64,000 nt of DNA. Source: Streptomyces sp. YPW6 (GTDB lineage: Bacteria; Actinomycetota; Actinomycetes; Streptomycetales; Streptomycetaceae). Made by a program: the position numbers and the translations under genes. Numbering within the stretch: position 1 is the stretch's first letter; each line of letters opens with the position of its first letter. The notes below the pieces were generated by a model that was not told the origin of the DNA, searched no databases, and worked only from the letters and a program-made list of their open reading frames with translations. Positions 25,912 to 35,357 of the stretch are shown here, piece after piece. The stretch is from NCBI RefSeq assembly GCF_018866325.1, contig NZ_CP076457.1, positions 2,825,001 through 2,889,000 of the forward strand, in the 5' to 3' direction.

Positions 25912-26355
25912 CTACTGCGCGACCTGGGTGATCTCGAACGGGACCGGCTGCTGAGCAGCGTGCGGGTGCTGGTCGCCCGCGTAGACCTTGAGCTTCGAGA
26001 GCATCTGACGGCCCAGGGTGTTCTTGGGGATCATGCCCTTGATGGCCTTCTCGACGGCCTTCTCGGGGTTCTTCTCCAGCAGCTCGTCGTAGCGCACCGA
26101 ACGGAGACCGCCCGGGAAGCCCGAGTGGCGGTACGCCATCTTCTGGGTCTTCTTGTTGCCGGACAGGTGCACCTTGTCGGCGTTGATGATGATGACGAAG
26201 TCGCCCATGTCCATGTGGGGGGCGTAGATCGCCTTGTGCTTACCACGGAGGAGGTTGGCAGCCGTGGTGGCCAGACGGCCCAGGACGATGTCCTGCGCGT
26301 CGATGATGTGCCACTGGCGAGTGACATCGCCGGGCTTGGGGCTGTACGTACGCAC
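25912..26355 (-). CDS. rplM: 50S ribosomal protein L13
   Basis: A 147-residue L13 with [19 protein letters not shown], the GKHK motif and [15 protein letters not shown]. It is an early-assembly protein of the large subunit. GTG 26355 is preceded by GCGAAGG. It is first in the rplM-rpsI operon, behind a leader of about 180 bases, a suitable place for feedback control by L13. Confidence 0.98.
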   Translation of the reverse strand: MRTYSPKPGDVTRQWHIIDAQDIVLGRLATTAANLLRGKHKAIYAPHMDMGDFVIIINADKVHLSGNKKTQKMAYRHSGFPGGLRSVRYDELLEKNPEKAVEKAIKGMIPKNTLGRQMLSKLKVYAGDQHPHAAQQPVPFEITQVAQ

Positions 26356-26695
26356 TTCGTAGCCTTCGCTTCTTCAGTGGATGAGGTCCAGACACATGGC
26401 ACCCCTGAAGCGATCATGCAGCTGGGGCTCACAGTGCCGGGACGATCCGCCCGTATGCGAGCCACTGGTAACTGCTCCAGAGAACCTACGTAAGGGCCCT
26501 GAGCGCCACGAGGGCGCGGCCGATACGCATAACAAAGAGGCAGCCTACCGTCGACCCCCGACACGGGTCAAAACGCCCCCGGGCCGGCCGGACCGGCCGC
26601 ACGCATCCGGCCCCACCCGCGTTCCGGGCGCGGCGCCCGCCGCATCGGCGCCGCAGAACCGCACCCGTGACCGCCCCGCGGCCGGCCGCCGGAGG
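26356..26695. other. rplM leader region and 3' flank of the ABC-F gene
   Basis: About 340 bases. The part to about 26535 would be the transcribed leader of rplM-rpsI, and the rest carries its promoter and the short tail after the ABC-F stop. I see no reading frame with coding character and no recognisable riboswitch. Confidence 0.5.
26542..26571 (-). promoter_or_regulatory. Promoter of rplM-rpsI
   Basis: TTGACC (26566-26571) and TAGGCT (26542-26547) with an 18-base spacer, a good match to the main vegetative (HrdB) consensus. It predicts a start near 26535. Confidence 0.72.
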
Positions 26696-28330
26696 TCAGC
26701 GCTCCCGCTGCACCCGCCGCTCGTCCCACACCGGCTCCGACGTCTCCCGCACCACCCCGTCCGAGCCGAAGACCAGATACCGGTCGAAGGACTTCGCGAA
26801 CCACCGGTCGTGCGTGACGGCCATCACCGTCCCGTCGTACGACTCGAGACCGTCCTGCAAGGCTTCCGCCGACTCCAGGTCCAGGTTGTCCGTCGGCTCG
26901 TCGAGCAGCAGCGCGGTCGTGCCCGCCAGCTCCAGCAGCAGGATCTGGAACCGCGCCTGCTGCCCGCCGGAGAGCCGGTCGAACGCCTGGTCCCCCTGCC
27001 GCTCCAGCTCGTACCGCCGCAGCACCCCCATCGCCCCGCCCCGGTCCTTGGCGTGCTCGGACCACAGGATCTCGACCAGCGTCTTCCCCAGCAGCTCCGG
27101 GTGCGCGTGCGTCTGGGCGAAGTGTCCGGGCACGACCCGCGCCCCGAGCTTCCACTCCCCCGTGTGCGCGACCGGCTCCCCCGCCAGCAGCCGCAGGAAG
27201 TGCGACTTGCCGGACCCGTTGGAGCCGAGGACCGCGACGCGCTCCCCGTAGAAGATCTCCAGGTCGAACGGCTTCATCAGCCCGGTCAGCTCCAGGCCCT
27301 TGCAGGTCACCGCCCGCACCCCGGTCCGGCCGCCGCGCAGCCGCATCCGGATGTCCTGCTCGCGCGGCGGCTCCGGCGGGGGCCCGGCCTCCTCGAACTT
27401 CTTGAAGCGGGTCTGCATCGCGTGGTAGCGGTTCGCCATGTCGGGGCTGTTCGCCGCCTGCTGCCGCATCCGCAGGACGAGCGCCTTCAGCCGGGCGTGC
27501 TCCTCCTGCCAGCGCCGCAGCAGCTCCTCGAACCGGGCGAACCGCTCCTTGCGCGCCTCGTGGTACGTGTCGAAGCTCCCGCCGTGCACCCACACATCGC
27601 TGCCCGCCGGGCTCGGCTCGACGCTGACGATCTTCTCGGCGGCCCGGGAGAGCAGCTCCCGGTCGTGGGAGACGAAGAGGACCGTCTTGCGGGTCTCCTT
27701 CAGCTTCTCCTCCAGCCACCGCTTGCCGGGGACGTCCAGATAGTTGTCCGGCTCGTCCAGCAGCAGCACCTCGTCGGGCCCGCGCAGCAGCGCCTCCAGG
27801 ACCAGCCGCTTCTGCTCGCCGCCGCTGAGCGTGCGCACCTCGCGCCACTGCGCCTTCTCGTACGGGACGCCCAGCGCGGCCGTCGTGCACATGTCCCAGA
27901 CCGTCTCGGCCTCGTACCCGCGCGCCTCGGCCCAGTCGCTCAGCGCCTGCGCGTACGCCATCTGCGCGGCCTCGTCGTCGACGGTGAGGATTCTCTCCTC
28001 GGCCGCGTCGACCGCCTTCGCCGCCTCCCGGACGCGCGGCTGCGCCACCGACACCAGCAGGTCCCGCACGGTCCGCTCGTCCCGTACCGAGCCCACGAAC
28101 TGCGGCATCACGCCGAGCCCGCCGCTCACCGACACCGTGCCGCCGTGCGGCTGGAGCTCGCCCGCGAGGAGGCGCAGCAGGGTCGTCTTGCCCGCCCCGT
28201 TCGCCCCGACGAGCGCGACGACGGCTCCGTCGGCCACCCGGAACGAGGCATCGCCGAGCAGCACCCGCCCGTCCGGAAGGTAGTACTCAAGGTGGCCCGC
28301 TTCGAGATGTCCCATACCGAGCATTGTCAC
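26696..28330 (-). CDS. ABC-F type ATPase (ribosome-associated)
   Basis: A 544-residue soluble protein with two ABC cassettes and no membrane helices. The first has Walker A GANGAGKTT, signature LSGGEQKR and LLLDEPDNYLD. The second has GSNGSGKS, LSGGQQARFQ and LLLDEPTDNLD. They are joined by a charged linker of about 80 residues (ARKERFARFEELLRRWQEEH) that in ABC-F proteins reaches the ribosomal tRNA sites. ABC-F members act in translation control or confer antibiotic resistance; its place amid ribosomal genes suggests a housekeeping role. GTG 28330 with AGGAG about 10 bases upstream is used; ATG at 28324 or 28315 is also possible. Confidence 0.92.
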   Translation of the reverse strand: MTMLGMGHLEAGHLEYYLPDGRVLLGDASFRVADGAVVALVGANGAGKTTLLRLLAGELQPHGGTVSVSGGLGVMPQFVGSVRDERTVRDLLVSVAQPRVREAAKAVDAAEERILTVDDEAAQMAYAQALSDWAEARGYEAETVWDMCTTAALGVPYEKAQWREVRTLSGGEQKRLVLEALLRGPDEVLLLDEPDNYLDVPGKRWLEEKLKETRKTVLFVSHDRELLSRAAEKIVSVEPSPAGSDVWVHGGSFDTYHEARKERFARFEELLRRWQEEHARLKALVLRMRQQAANSPDMANRYHAMQTRFKKFEEAGPPPEPPREQDIRMRLRGGRTGVRAVTCKGLELTGLMKPFDLEIFYGERVAVLGSNGSGKSHFLRLLAGEPVAHTGEWKLGARVVPGHFAQTHAHPELLGKTLVEILWSEHAKDRGGAMGVLRRYELERQGDQAFDRLSGGQQARFQILLLELAGTTALLLDEPTDNLDLESAEALQDGLESYDGTVMAVTHDRWFAKSFDRYLVFGSDGVVRETSEPVWDERRVQRER

Positions 28331-28370
28331 GGTCCGCGAACTCCTGGCCCAACCGGTTTACCCCAGCCCC

Positions 28371-28376
28371 TAAAAT
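28371..28376 (+). promoter_or_regulatory. -10 element for a probable leaderless mRNA
   Basis: TAAAAT ends 6 bases before ATG 28383, and no ribosome binding site is present. Transcription would start at or next to the A of the start codon. Confidence 0.6.
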
Positions 28377-28382
28377 GCGCGC

Positions 28383-29234
28383 ATGAGCTTTGGGCAAGGG
28401 GGGGCCTCCTGGGGGCCCGGGGGTGACGGGACACCGGACTGGGCGGCGCTGGCGGACCAGTCCGCCGCGCGGGCCCGCCGCAGGAGACTGCTGATGATCG
28501 GAGGCGGGGCGCTGGCCACCGTCGCGATCGGCGCGATCGTGACCACCGCCGTGGTCACGTCGAACGGCGGCGGCACCGGCAAGGGCGACAAGAACGCGAG
28601 TCAGCTCCCCGCCCCCGCCGACCTCCCCGAGGACACCTCGGCGCCCGCGCCGTCGTTCTCCTCGGTCGCACCGCCGCCCCCGCCGGACCCCAAGGACTAC
28701 ATATCCAGCGCCGACAAGGACACGGCGCCGGTCACCGTCGACGGGTTCTTCCCCGGCAGGAAGCTCACCATGGGCGACCGCGTCCACCTCAAGGGCGCGA
28801 CCAGCAGTTCCGCGAAGTGCGCGACGGGCACCCAGGGCGCCCTCGGCTCCGTCCTCACGAACAACGGCTGCACGCAGCTCATCCGGGCCACCTACCGCAA
28901 GGACGGGGTGGCCGTCACGGTCGGCGTCGCCGTCTTCGACACGGAGGCCCGCGCGAAGAAGGCCGTCGACCAGGCCTCCGGCGGACTCGCCTCGCTCAGC
29001 GGCGGCGGCGTCGACACCTTCTGCCGGGGCGGCATCGTCTGCCTGCGCACGTCCAACTCCTACGGCCGCTACGCCTACTTCGCCGTCGGCGGCTTCCTCG
29101 ACGGCAAGCGGGTCACCACCGCCGACGAGAACGTCTACGCGGTCACCAAGGACCTGACGAACTTCACCTTCCGTCAGATCCACCGCCGCGGCCAGCTCCA
29201 GGCCTCGCAGGCCGCTGCCGAACCCGGCGGCTGA
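28383..29234 (+). CDS. Membrane-anchored extracytoplasmic protein of unknown function
   Basis: A 283-residue protein. It has a Gly-rich cytoplasmic N-terminus (GQGGASWGPGGDG), Arg-rich stop RARRRR, one membrane helix (GGGALATVAIGAIVTTAVV), a Pro/Ser-rich spacer (about 80-105) and an extracytoplasmic domain of about 170 residues with four Cys (KCATGT, NNGCTQ, FCRGG, VCLR) probably forming two disulfides. I do not recognise the domain. It is divergent from the ABC-F gene and convergent with truA. The start is supported by the -10 element 6 bases upstream. Confidence 0.8.
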   Translation: MSFGQGGASWGPGGDGTPDWAALADQSAARARRRRLLMIGGGALATVAIGAIVTTAVVTSNGGGTGKGDKNASQLPAPADLPEDTSAPAPSFSSVAPPPPPDPKDYISSADKDTAPVTVDGFFPGRKLTMGDRVHLKGATSSSAKCATGTQGALGSVLTNNGCTQLIRATYRKDGVAVTVGVAVFDTEARAKKAVDQASGGLASLSGGGVDTFCRGGIVCLRTSNSYGRYAYFAVGGFLDGKRVTTADENVYAVTKDLTNFTFRQIHRRGQLQASQAAAEPGG

Positions 29235-29238
29235 CCCG

Positions 29239-29261
29239 CGGAGCCGGCCGCCACGGCTCCG
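29239..29261. terminator. Short hairpin between convergent genes
   Basis: 8-bp arms CGGAGCCG/CGGCTCCG with a 7-base loop, in the 31-base space between the membrane-anchored protein and truA. Confidence 0.5.
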
Positions 29262-29265
29262 GCGA

Positions 29266-30120
29266 TCAGCAGCAGCCCGCCCCCGGCAAGGTCCGCACGT
29301 TGCGGGCCTCCTCGGCCCGCGCGGCCAGCAAGTCGTCCGCCGGGTAGGCCACTTCCTCCAGCGTCAGCCCGTGCGGGCGCACGACGTGCACCCCGGGGTC
29401 GCGCACCTTCGCGGCCAGCACCTCGGCGGGCCAGGACGCCGGACGCCGCCCGTCGCCGACGAACAGCGCCGCGCCGATCAGCGCCCGCACCATGTTGTGG
29501 CAGAACGCGTCCGCCTGCACGGTCGCGGTGAGGACCCCGGACTCCGGATCCCGTACCCAGCTCAGCTTCTGGAGGGTACGGATGGTCGTCGCGCCCTCAC
29601 GCTTCTTGCAGTACGCGGCGAAGTCGTGCTCCCCGACCATCAGCGCGGCCGCCTCGTTCATCGCGTCCAGGTCCAGCGGCCGGTCGTGCCACAGCACATG
29701 ACCGCGCGTCAGCGGATCGACCCCGCCGGGCCGGTCGCCCACGCGGTAGGCGTACCGCCGCCACAGCGCGGAGAAGCGGGCGTTGAACCCCGCGGGGGCC
29801 GGGGCCGCGCGCCAGACCCGTACGTCCAGCGGAAGCCTGCCCGCCAGCCGCCTCAGCAGCTTCTCCTCGTGCTCGGCCCAGACCTCCTCCGGCAGATCCA
29901 CGTGGGCCACCTGGCCGCGCGCGTGCACCCCGGCGTCCGTGCGGCCCGCCACCGTCAGGTCGTACGTCACCGCCGAACGGGTCACGGTCCGCAGCGCGCC
30001 CTCGATCTCGCCCTGCACCGTGCGCCGGCTGGTCTGCTTGGCCCAGCCGGAGAAGTCCCTGCCGTCGTAGGACAGGTCCAGTCGTACCCGTACGAAACCG
30101 GGCTCGGCCTGGTCACTCAC
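29266..30120 (-). CDS. truA: tRNA pseudouridine(38-40) synthase
   Basis: A 284-residue enzyme making pseudouridine in the anticodon arm of many tRNAs. The catalytic Asp is in [15 protein letters not shown]. Further TruA features are [10 protein letters not shown] at the N-terminus, [24 protein letters not shown], and [12 protein letters not shown] near the C-terminus. The protein ends in Cys-Cys. It is 92 bases after rplQ on the same strand, the usual actinobacterial place, but a hairpin separates the two. Confidence 0.97.
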   Translation of the reverse strand: MSDQAEPGFVRVRLDLSYDGRDFSGWAKQTSRRTVQGEIEGALRTVTRSAVTYDLTVAGRTDAGVHARGQVAHVDLPEEVWAEHEEKLLRRLAGRLPLDVRVWRAAPAPAGFNARFSALWRRYAYRVGDRPGGVDPLTRGHVLWHDRPLDLDAMNEAAALMVGEHDFAAYCKKREGATTIRTLQKLSWVRDPESGVLTATVQADAFCHNMVRALIGAALFVGDGRRPASWPAEVLAAKVRDPGVHVVRPHGLTLEEVAYPADDLLAARAEEARNVRTLPGAGCC

Positions 30121-30152
30121 CGCGTCTCCCTCTCCACACCCTGGTCAGCGAA

Positions 30153-30190
30153 ACGGGCCCGCACCGCCCCGAAGGGTGATGCGGGCCCGT
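30153..30190 (-). terminator. Hairpin between rplQ and truA
   Basis: Perfect 11-bp arms (30153-30163 with 30180-30190) around 16 bases that can themselves pair. It probably ends or attenuates the rpoA-rplQ transcript before truA. Confidence 0.65.
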
Positions 30191-30212
30191 CCCGTGGTCC
30201 GTGTCAGAACGC

Positions 30213-30716
30213 TCAGGCGTCCTTGGACTCCGCGTCGTCGGCCGGCTTGGCGTCCTCGACGGACTCGGCCGCGGGGGCCTCGTCCTTCTTGAGGGCGTCT
30301 TCCTTGACCGCGCGCTTCGTGGCGGCCTCGGCCTCACCGGTGGCCTGCTGGGCCACGGTCAGCGCCTCGACCAGCTCGATGACCGCCATCGGGGCGTTGT
30401 CGCCGCGACGGTTGCCGATCTTGGTGATACGGGTGTAACCACCGGGGCGGTTCTCGTACCGGGGAGCGATCTCGGTGAAGAGCGTGTGGACGACGCCCTT
30501 GTCCGTGATCGACTGGAGCACCAGGCGACGGTTGTGGATGTCGCCCTTCTTCGCCTTGGTGATGAGGCGCTCGGCGACGGGGCGCAGGCGGCGGGCCTTG
30601 GCCTCGGTCGTCGTGATGCGGCCGTGCTCGAACAGCGACTTCGCCAGGTTCGCGAGAAGCAGCTTCTCGTGCGCGGCGCTACCGCCGAAACGGGCTCCCT
30701 TGGTGGGACGCGGCAT
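30213..30716 (-). CDS. rplQ: 50S ribosomal protein L17
   Basis: A 167-residue L17: [20 protein letters not shown] and [17 protein letters not shown] followed by [21 protein letters not shown] Lys/Glu/Ala-rich tail of about 45 residues beyond the E. coli length is common in actinobacteria. ATG 30716 has AAGGAGA upstream; the longer open frame adds only leader codons. The 181-base gap from rpoA is unusually long. Confidence 0.98.
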   Translation of the reverse strand: MPRPTKGARFGGSAAHEKLLLANLAKSLFEHGRITTTEAKARRLRPVAERLITKAKKGDIHNRRLVLQSITDKGVVHTLFTEIAPRYENRPGGYTRITKIGNRRGDNAPMAVIELVEALTVAQQATGEAEAATKRAVKEDALKKDEAPAAESVEDAKPADDAESKDA

Positions 30717-30817
30717 GGTGTTTCTCCTTGTGTGCTGCACCGGCCGTATCAGGTACCGGTGTCAGTTCCCGTGCGGCGGACGCCCCACGGAAGTCTTGCG
30801 TGCCGGCCGGGATCCAC

Positions 30818-30846
30818 GCCCGTCCGGCGGTTGAGGACGCGTCCTC
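30818..30846. repeat. Short interspersed repeat-like element
   Basis: GCCCGTCCGGCGGTTGAGGA followed by CGCGTCCTC in the rpoA-rplQ spacer. It contains the GAGGAC/GTCCTC inverted repeat. It resembles a short motif (CGTCCGGCG-TTGAGGAC) that I recall as recurring between genes in Streptomyces genomes; that identification is from memory. Confidence 0.45.
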
Positions 30847-30897
30847 GGCCCGGCCCGGGGCGCCCTCGGAACGGGGCACCCCCAGCCGGGAGGCGAC

Positions 30898-31920
30898 TCA
30901 GTACTGCTCGGTCTCCACGAAACCGGCGTCCGCGTCGTCGTCGGCGCCGAAGGCGTCGGCGGCGGCGGTCGGGTCGAAGCCGGGAGGCGAGTCCTTCAGC
31001 GCGAGGCCCATTCCGGCCAGCTTCGCCTTGACCTCGTCGATCGACTTCGCACCGAAGTTGCGGATGTCGAGCAGGTCCGCCTCGGAGCGGGCCACGAGCT
31101 CACCCACGGAGTGGATGCCCTCGCGCTTGAGGCAGTTGTACGAACGGACCGTGAGCTCCAGCTCCTCGATCGGCAGAGCCAGATCGGCGGCGAGAGCGGC
31201 GTCCGTCGGGGACGGGCCCATGTCGATGCCCTCGGCGTCGATGTTGAGCTCGCGCGCCAGACCGAACAGCTCGACCAGGGTCTTGCCGGCCGACGCCATG
31301 GCGTCACGGGGACGCATGGCCTGCTTGGTCTCGACGTCGACGATCAGCTTGTCGAAGTCGGTGCGCTGCTCGACACGGGTCGCCTCGACCTTGTACGTGA
31401 CCTTGAGCACCGGCGAGTAGATGGAGTCGACCGGGATACGGCCGATCTCCTGGCCGACCTGCTTGTTCTGGACGGCGGAGACGTAGCCGCGACCGCGCTC
31501 GACGGTCAGCTCCATCTCCAGCTTGCCCTTGCCGTTGAGCGTGGCGAGGACGAGGTCGGGGTTGTGCACCTCGACACCGGCCGGGGGCGCGATGTCGGCG
31601 GCGGTGACCAGACCCGGGCCCTGCTTGCGCAGGTACATCACGACCGGCTCGTCGTGCTCCGAGGAGACGACCAGCTGCTTGATGTTGAGGATGAGGTCGG
31701 TCACGTCCTCCTTGACGCCCGGCACGGTGGTGAACTCGTGCAGGACACCGTCGATCCGGATGCTGGTGACAGCGGCACCGGGGATCGAGGAGAGGAGCGT
31801 GCGGCGGAGGGAGTTGCCGAGGGTGTAGCCGAAGCCCGGCTCCAGCGGCTCGATCACGAACCGGGAGCGGAACTCGTCGACGACCTCTTCGGTCAGCGAC
31901 GGACGCTGAGCGATAAGCAT
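30898..31920 (-). CDS. rpoA: RNA polymerase alpha subunit
   Basis: A 340-residue subunit that nucleates RNA polymerase assembly and contacts promoter UP elements and activators. The N-terminal domain has [20 protein letters not shown], and the C-terminal domain has [15 protein letters not shown] and [15 protein letters not shown]. The last 25 residues are acidic ([14 protein letters not shown]), as in other streptomycetes. ATG 31920 has GAAGGA upstream. The stop is 181 bases before rplQ. Confidence 0.99.
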   Translation of the reverse strand: MLIAQRPSLTEEVVDEFRSRFVIEPLEPGFGYTLGNSLRRTLLSSIPGAAVTSIRIDGVLHEFTTVPGVKEDVTDLILNIKQLVVSSEHDEPVVMYLRKQGPGLVTAADIAPPAGVEVHNPDLVLATLNGKGKLEMELTVERGRGYVSAVQNKQVGQEIGRIPVDSIYSPVLKVTYKVEATRVEQRTDFDKLIVDVETKQAMRPRDAMASAGKTLVELFGLARELNIDAEGIDMGPSPTDAALAADLALPIEELELTVRSYNCLKREGIHSVGELVARSEADLLDIRNFGAKSIDEVKAKLAGMGLALKDSPPGFDPTAAADAFGADDDADAGFVETEQY

Positions 31921-31945
31921 GCGGTGATCCTTCAGTCGTGGGCAC

Positions 31946-32014
31946 CCACTATTTGATGCCCGACAGATGTAACAAGGGTACGGGCGGTACGCCCCGTAAG
32001 AGGTGTACCGCCCG
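31946..32014 (-). promoter_or_regulatory. Hairpin and weak candidate promoter between rpsK and rpoA
   Basis: Perfect 10-bp arms (31981-31990 with 32005-32014) extendable by three pairs, without a T-run. Just downstream, TTGTTA (31970-31975) and TAGTGG (31946-31951) are 18 bases apart. Together they could attenuate read-through and restart transcription for rpoA. Confidence 0.35.
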
Positions 32015-32057
32015 GACCCGGCGCTACCGACGCACGGCCGTCACCGGCCGTAGCGGG

Positions 32058-32462
32058 TCAGACGCGACGACGCTTCGGCGGACGGCAGCCGTTGTGCGGC
32101 GTCGGGGTGACGTCCTGGATCGAACCGACCTCCAGGCCGGTGGCCTGGAGCGAGCGGATCGCGGTCTCACGGCCGGAGCCGGGACCCTTGACGAAGACGT
32201 CGACCTTGCGCATGCCGTGCTCCTGCGCGCGGCGGGCGGCCGACTCGGCGGCCATCTGCGCGGCGAAGGGGGTGGACTTGCGCGAGCCCTTGAAGCCGAC
32301 GTGGCCGGCGGAGGCCCAGGAGATCACGTTGCCCGTGGGGTCCGTGATCGAGACGATGGTGTTGTTGAACGTGCTCTTGATGTGCGCGTGGCCGTGAGCG
32401 ACGTTCTTCTTTTCCTTGCGACGCACCTTCTTGGCTGCGCCCTGACGACCCTTGGGGGGCAT
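32058..32462 (-). CDS. rpsK: 30S ribosomal protein S11
   Basis: A 134-residue S11 of the platform: [39 protein letters not shown], and the C-terminal [18 protein letters not shown]. The N-terminus is rich in Lys/Arg. ATG 32462 has CTGGAG upstream. It lies 104 bases after rpsM and 137 before rpoA. Confidence 0.98.
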   Translation of the reverse strand: MPPKGRQGAAKKVRRKEKKNVAHGHAHIKSTFNNTIVSITDPTGNVISWASAGHVGFKGSRKSTPFAAQMAAESAARRAQEHGMRKVDVFVKGPGSGRETAIRSLQATGLEVGSIQDVTPTPHNGCRPPKRRRV

Positions 32463-32566
32463 GTCTTGACTCCAGATGGAGAGGGGAGGTGATCGGTCCT
32501 ACAGCGAAGACCGCTGGTTTCTGCGTGCTCCGGAAGGCCGGAGGTCCGCAGTGCGTCCGCTGAGGA

Positions 32567-32947
32567 CTACTTCTTGCCCGGCTTCTTCTTACCGGCGATG
32601 GCGCGACGCGGGCCCTTGCGGGTACGCGCGTTCGTGCTGGTGCGCTGACCGTGGACGGGCAGGCCACGACGGTGGCGGATGCCCTGGTAGCAGCCGATCT
32701 CGACCTTGCGGCGGATGTTCGCCTGGACCTCACGGCGGAGGTCACCCTCGGTGCGGAGGTTGGCGTCCACGTGCTCGCGGATCTTGACGAGGTCTTCCTC
32801 GGCCAGGTCACGAACGCGGGTGTTCGGGTTCACGCCGGTGGCGGCGAGGATCTCCTTGGACCGGGTGCGCCCGATACCGAAGACGTAGGTGAGGGCGACC
32901 TCCACGCGCTTTTCGCGCGGGATGTCAACACCTGAAACGCGTGCCAT
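32567..32947 (-). CDS. rpsM: 30S ribosomal protein S13
   Basis: A 126-residue S13, the head protein bridging to the large subunit. It begins [20 protein letters not shown], has [14 protein letters not shown], and ends with the basic tRNA-contacting tail ([20 protein letters not shown]). ATG 32947 has CTGGAG upstream. The 194-base gap from rpmJ could hold a promoter, but I see no convincing hexamers. Confidence 0.98.
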   Translation of the reverse strand: MARVSGVDIPREKRVEVALTYVFGIGRTRSKEILAATGVNPNTRVRDLAEEDLVKIREHVDANLRTEGDLRREVQANIRRKVEIGCYQGIRHRRGLPVHGQRTSTNARTRKGPRRAIAGKKKPGKK

Positions 32948-33141
32948 TCAATGGCTCCAGTTGTTAGATCGGGGGTCTTCCGCAGTGCCACTCCCGACCG
33001 CCGACCGCTCCCGAGGAGCAGTGGTACGTCCGGGTCCCCGGCCCCCGCCGGAGGTGTCGTCAGCCGTGGCTTGGACGGGTACTGCGTATGTACGTATTAC
33101 GTGCGTCGCGCGAAGAACTGCGAGATGCAGGCGGTCGTGCG

Positions 33142-33255
33142 TCAGCCCTGGCGCTGCTTGTGGCGCAGGTTGTCGCAGATGACCATGACCCGACCGTGAC
33201 GGCGGATCACCTTGCACTTGTCGCAGATCTTCTTGACGCTCGGCTTGACCTTCAT
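33142..33255 (-). CDS. rpmJ: 50S ribosomal protein L36 (zinc-binding form)
   Basis: 37 residues, beginning [20 protein letters not shown] and ending RHKQRQG. Cys11, Cys14, Cys27 and His32 form the zinc ribbon, so this is the zinc-dependent (C+) paralogue. GGAGA lies upstream of ATG 33255. It stands between infA and rpsM as in other actinobacteria. Confidence 0.97.
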   Translation of the reverse strand: MKVKPSVKKICDKCKVIRRHGRVMVICDNLRHKQRQG

Positions 33256-33314
33256 GGGATGTCAGGTTCTCCGGGTCAGTGCCATCATCCGCCGAAACGG
33301 GATGGGGGCAAGAT

Positions 33315-33536
33315 CTACTTGTAGCGGTAGACGATCCGGCCACGCGTGAGGTCGTACGGAGAGAGCTCCACCACAACCCGGTCATCGGGGAGGATACGGA
33401 TGTAGTGCATCCGCATCTTGCCGCTGATGTGCGCCAGGACCTTGTGACCGTTCTGGAGCTCCACCTTGAACATTGCGTTCGGGAGGGACTCGATCACGGT
33501 GCCCTCAATCTCGATGGCACCTTGCTTCTTGGCCAC
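33315..33536 (-). CDS. infA: Translation initiation factor IF-1
   Basis: A 73-residue OB-fold protein that blocks the A site during initiation: [39 protein letters not shown] region (here ILPDD) and [14 protein letters not shown] 33536 with AAAGGCG upstream gives the usual length; the frame is open further upstream but without homology. It is 59 bases before rpmJ and preceded by its own likely promoter. Confidence 0.98.
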   Translation of the reverse strand: MAKKQGAIEIEGTVIESLPNAMFKVELQNGHKVLAHISGKMRMHYIRILPDDRVVVELSPYDLTRGRIVYRYK

Positions 33537-33635
33537 GCTTCGCCTTTCGAATCGGCTACCTTGATCGGCTCCCGCGATCCTGCGTCCGCCATGCGATTGC
33601 ATGTGGACACACGGATGCACCAGAGCCGACGAGTC

Positions 33636-33641
33636 AGTCTA
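33636..33641 (-). promoter_or_regulatory. Candidate -10 of infA promoter
   Basis: TAGACT on the minus strand, about 95 bases before infA in the 192-base map-infA gap; the -35 at 17 bases (TCGTCT) is poor. Confidence 0.4.
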
Positions 33642-33728
33642 CGTCAGCGGACCCCAAAAGACGAATCCGTCAAGTTTGCCCACTCCCGGTGATCCTTAGA
33701 CCTGCCGGACGGGTTGTGTCGGGGCGCC

Positions 33729-34565
33729 TCAGCCCAGGGGGTCGGGCGCCGCCGTGATCCCGTACTCCGCGAGCTTCGCCTTCCCGCAGTCCGGGGCGGT
33801 CAGCACCAGCGGGCCCTGCTCGGTCAGCGCGATCGAGTGCTCCCAGTGCGAGGACCAGGTGCCGTCCGTCGTGATGACCGTCCAGTCGTCGGCGAGGGTC
33901 TCCGTCCGCGCCGTGCCGAGCGAGACCATGGGCTCGATCGCCAGGCAGACGCCCGGGACCAGCTTGATGCCCTTGCCGCGCTTGCGGGAGACGTAGTTCA
34001 GCAGATGCGGGTCCATGTGCATCTCGGTGCCGATGCCGTGCCCGCCGAAGTCCTCGATGATGCCGTACTTCCCGGTCGCGGGGCGGGGCTGGCGGCGGAT
34101 GAAGGTCTCGATGGCCCGGGAGATGTCGACGAGCCGGTTGTTCACCTTCATCGCGGCGATCCCGGCCCACATCGACTCCTCGGTGACCCGGGAGAGCTCG
34201 ACCAGCTCCGGTGCGTGACCGGTGCCCACGAAGGCGGTGTAGGCCGCGTCACCGTGCCAGCCGTCCACGATCGCGCCGGCGTCGATGGAGATGATGTCGC
34301 CGTCCTTCAGGACCGTCTTCTCGTCCGGGATGCCGTGGACGACGACCTCGTTGACCGAGGTGCAGATGGTCGCGGGGAACCCGCCGTAGCCGAGGAAGTT
34401 CGACTTCGCGCCGTGGTCGGCGATCACCTTGCGGGCGACCTGGTCCAGGTCGTGGGTGGTGGCCCCGGGGACGGCCGCCTCACGGGTGGCGGCGTGAATG
34501 GCAGCGACCACCAGGCCCGCCTCGCGCATCTTCGCGATCTGCTCGGGGGTCTTGATCTGCACCAT
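33729..34565 (-). CDS. map: Methionine aminopeptidase, type I
   Basis: A 278-residue dinuclear metalloenzyme removing the initiator Met. Metal ligands are visible: the first Asp in ISIDAGAIVDGWHGDAA, the second Asp in the same stretch, the His in GGHGIGTEMH, and Glu residues in CLAIEPMV and HWEHSIAL. Start ATG 34565 follows AGAGAGG. It is the common adk-map neighbour but is separated from adk by 132 bases with a strong hairpin. Confidence 0.97.
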   Translation of the reverse strand: MVQIKTPEQIAKMREAGLVVAAIHAATREAAVPGATTHDLDQVARKVIADHGAKSNFLGYGGFPATICTSVNEVVVHGIPDEKTVLKDGDIISIDAGAIVDGWHGDAAYTAFVGTGHAPELVELSRVTEESMWAGIAAMKVNNRLVDISRAIETFIRRQPRPATGKYGIIEDFGGHGIGTEMHMDPHLLNYVSRKRGKGIKLVPGVCLAIEPMVSLGTARTETLADDWTVITTDGTWSSHWEHSIALTEQGPLVLTAPDCGKAKLAEYGITAAPDPLG

Positions 34566-34627
34566 TGCTCGGCGCCTCTCTGCATCGACGGTGACGGGTA
34601 CGGCTCGGCGTGTTCAACGATACGGGG

Positions 34628-34672
34628 GCAAGCAGTCGGCCGCGGCGCCCAGAGGCGCCGCGGCCGGCTTGC
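34628..34672 (-). terminator. Strong hairpin between adk and map
   Basis: Outer arms GCAAGC/GCTTGC and inner 12-bp GGCCGCGGCGCC/GGCGCCGCGGCC with a 4-base loop. It lies 25 bases after the adk stop. A partial terminator would lower map relative to secY-adk. Confidence 0.6.
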
Positions 34673-34697
34673 ACAGCGGGTGGTGCGGGGGTGACGC

Positions 34698-35357
34698 TCA
34701 GCCCTCGGCGGAGGGCATCAGCGCCTCCATGGCGCGGGCGGTCACGTCCTCGACCTTGCCGAGCGCGGAGATGGTCACCACCAGGCCCTGGGCCCGGTAG
34801 TAGTCGATGATCGGCTCGGTCTGCGTGTGGTAGACCTCCAGCCGGGTGCGGACCGTCTCCTCGCTGTCGTCGTCCCGCTGGTACAGCTCGCCGCCGCAGG
34901 CGTCGCAGACGCCCTCGGCCTTCGGCGGGTTGTACGTCAGGTGGAAGACGTGCGCGCTGTCGTTGCGGCAGACACGGCGACCCGCGATCCGCTTCACGAC
35001 CTCGTCCTCGGGGACCTCCAGATCGAGGACCGCGTCGAGCTTCACGCCCTCGTCCTTGAGCATCACGTCCAAGGCTTCGGCCTGGCCCACGTTCCGCGGG
35101 AAGCCGTCCAGCAGGAAGCCGTCCACGGCGTCCTCCTGGGCCATGCGGTCCTTGGCCATCCCGATGGTGACCTCGTCCGGCACCAGCTGGCCTGCGTCCA
35201 TGTAGGCGCGGGCCTGCTTGCCAAGGTCGGTGCCCTGGCTGATGTTGGCGCGGAAGAGGTCGCCCGTGGCGATGTGCGGAATCGACAGGTTGTGGGCAAG
35301 GTACGCAGCCTGCGTTCCCTTGCCGGCACCAGGAGGCCCGACGAGGACGATGCGCAT
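34698..35357 (-). CDS. adk: Adenylate kinase
   Basis: A 219-residue enzyme interconverting AMP, ADP and ATP. The P-loop is [14 protein letters not shown]; other features are [21 protein letters not shown] and RRVCRND. The lid contains Cys/His residues ([17 protein letters not shown]) in the positions of zinc-lid enzymes. ATG 35357 overlaps the secY stop by one base (TGATG), so the two are translationally coupled. The longer open frame upstream lies inside secY. Confidence 0.98.
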   Translation of the reverse strand: MRIVLVGPPGAGKGTQAAYLAHNLSIPHIATGDLFRANISQGTDLGKQARAYMDAGQLVPDEVTIGMAKDRMAQEDAVDGFLLDGFPRNVGQAEALDVMLKDEGVKLDAVLDLEVPEDEVVKRIAGRRVCRNDSAHVFHLTYNPPKAEGVCDACGGELYQRDDDSEETVRTRLEVYHTQTEPIIDYYRAQGLVVTISALGKVEDVTARAMEALMPSAEG

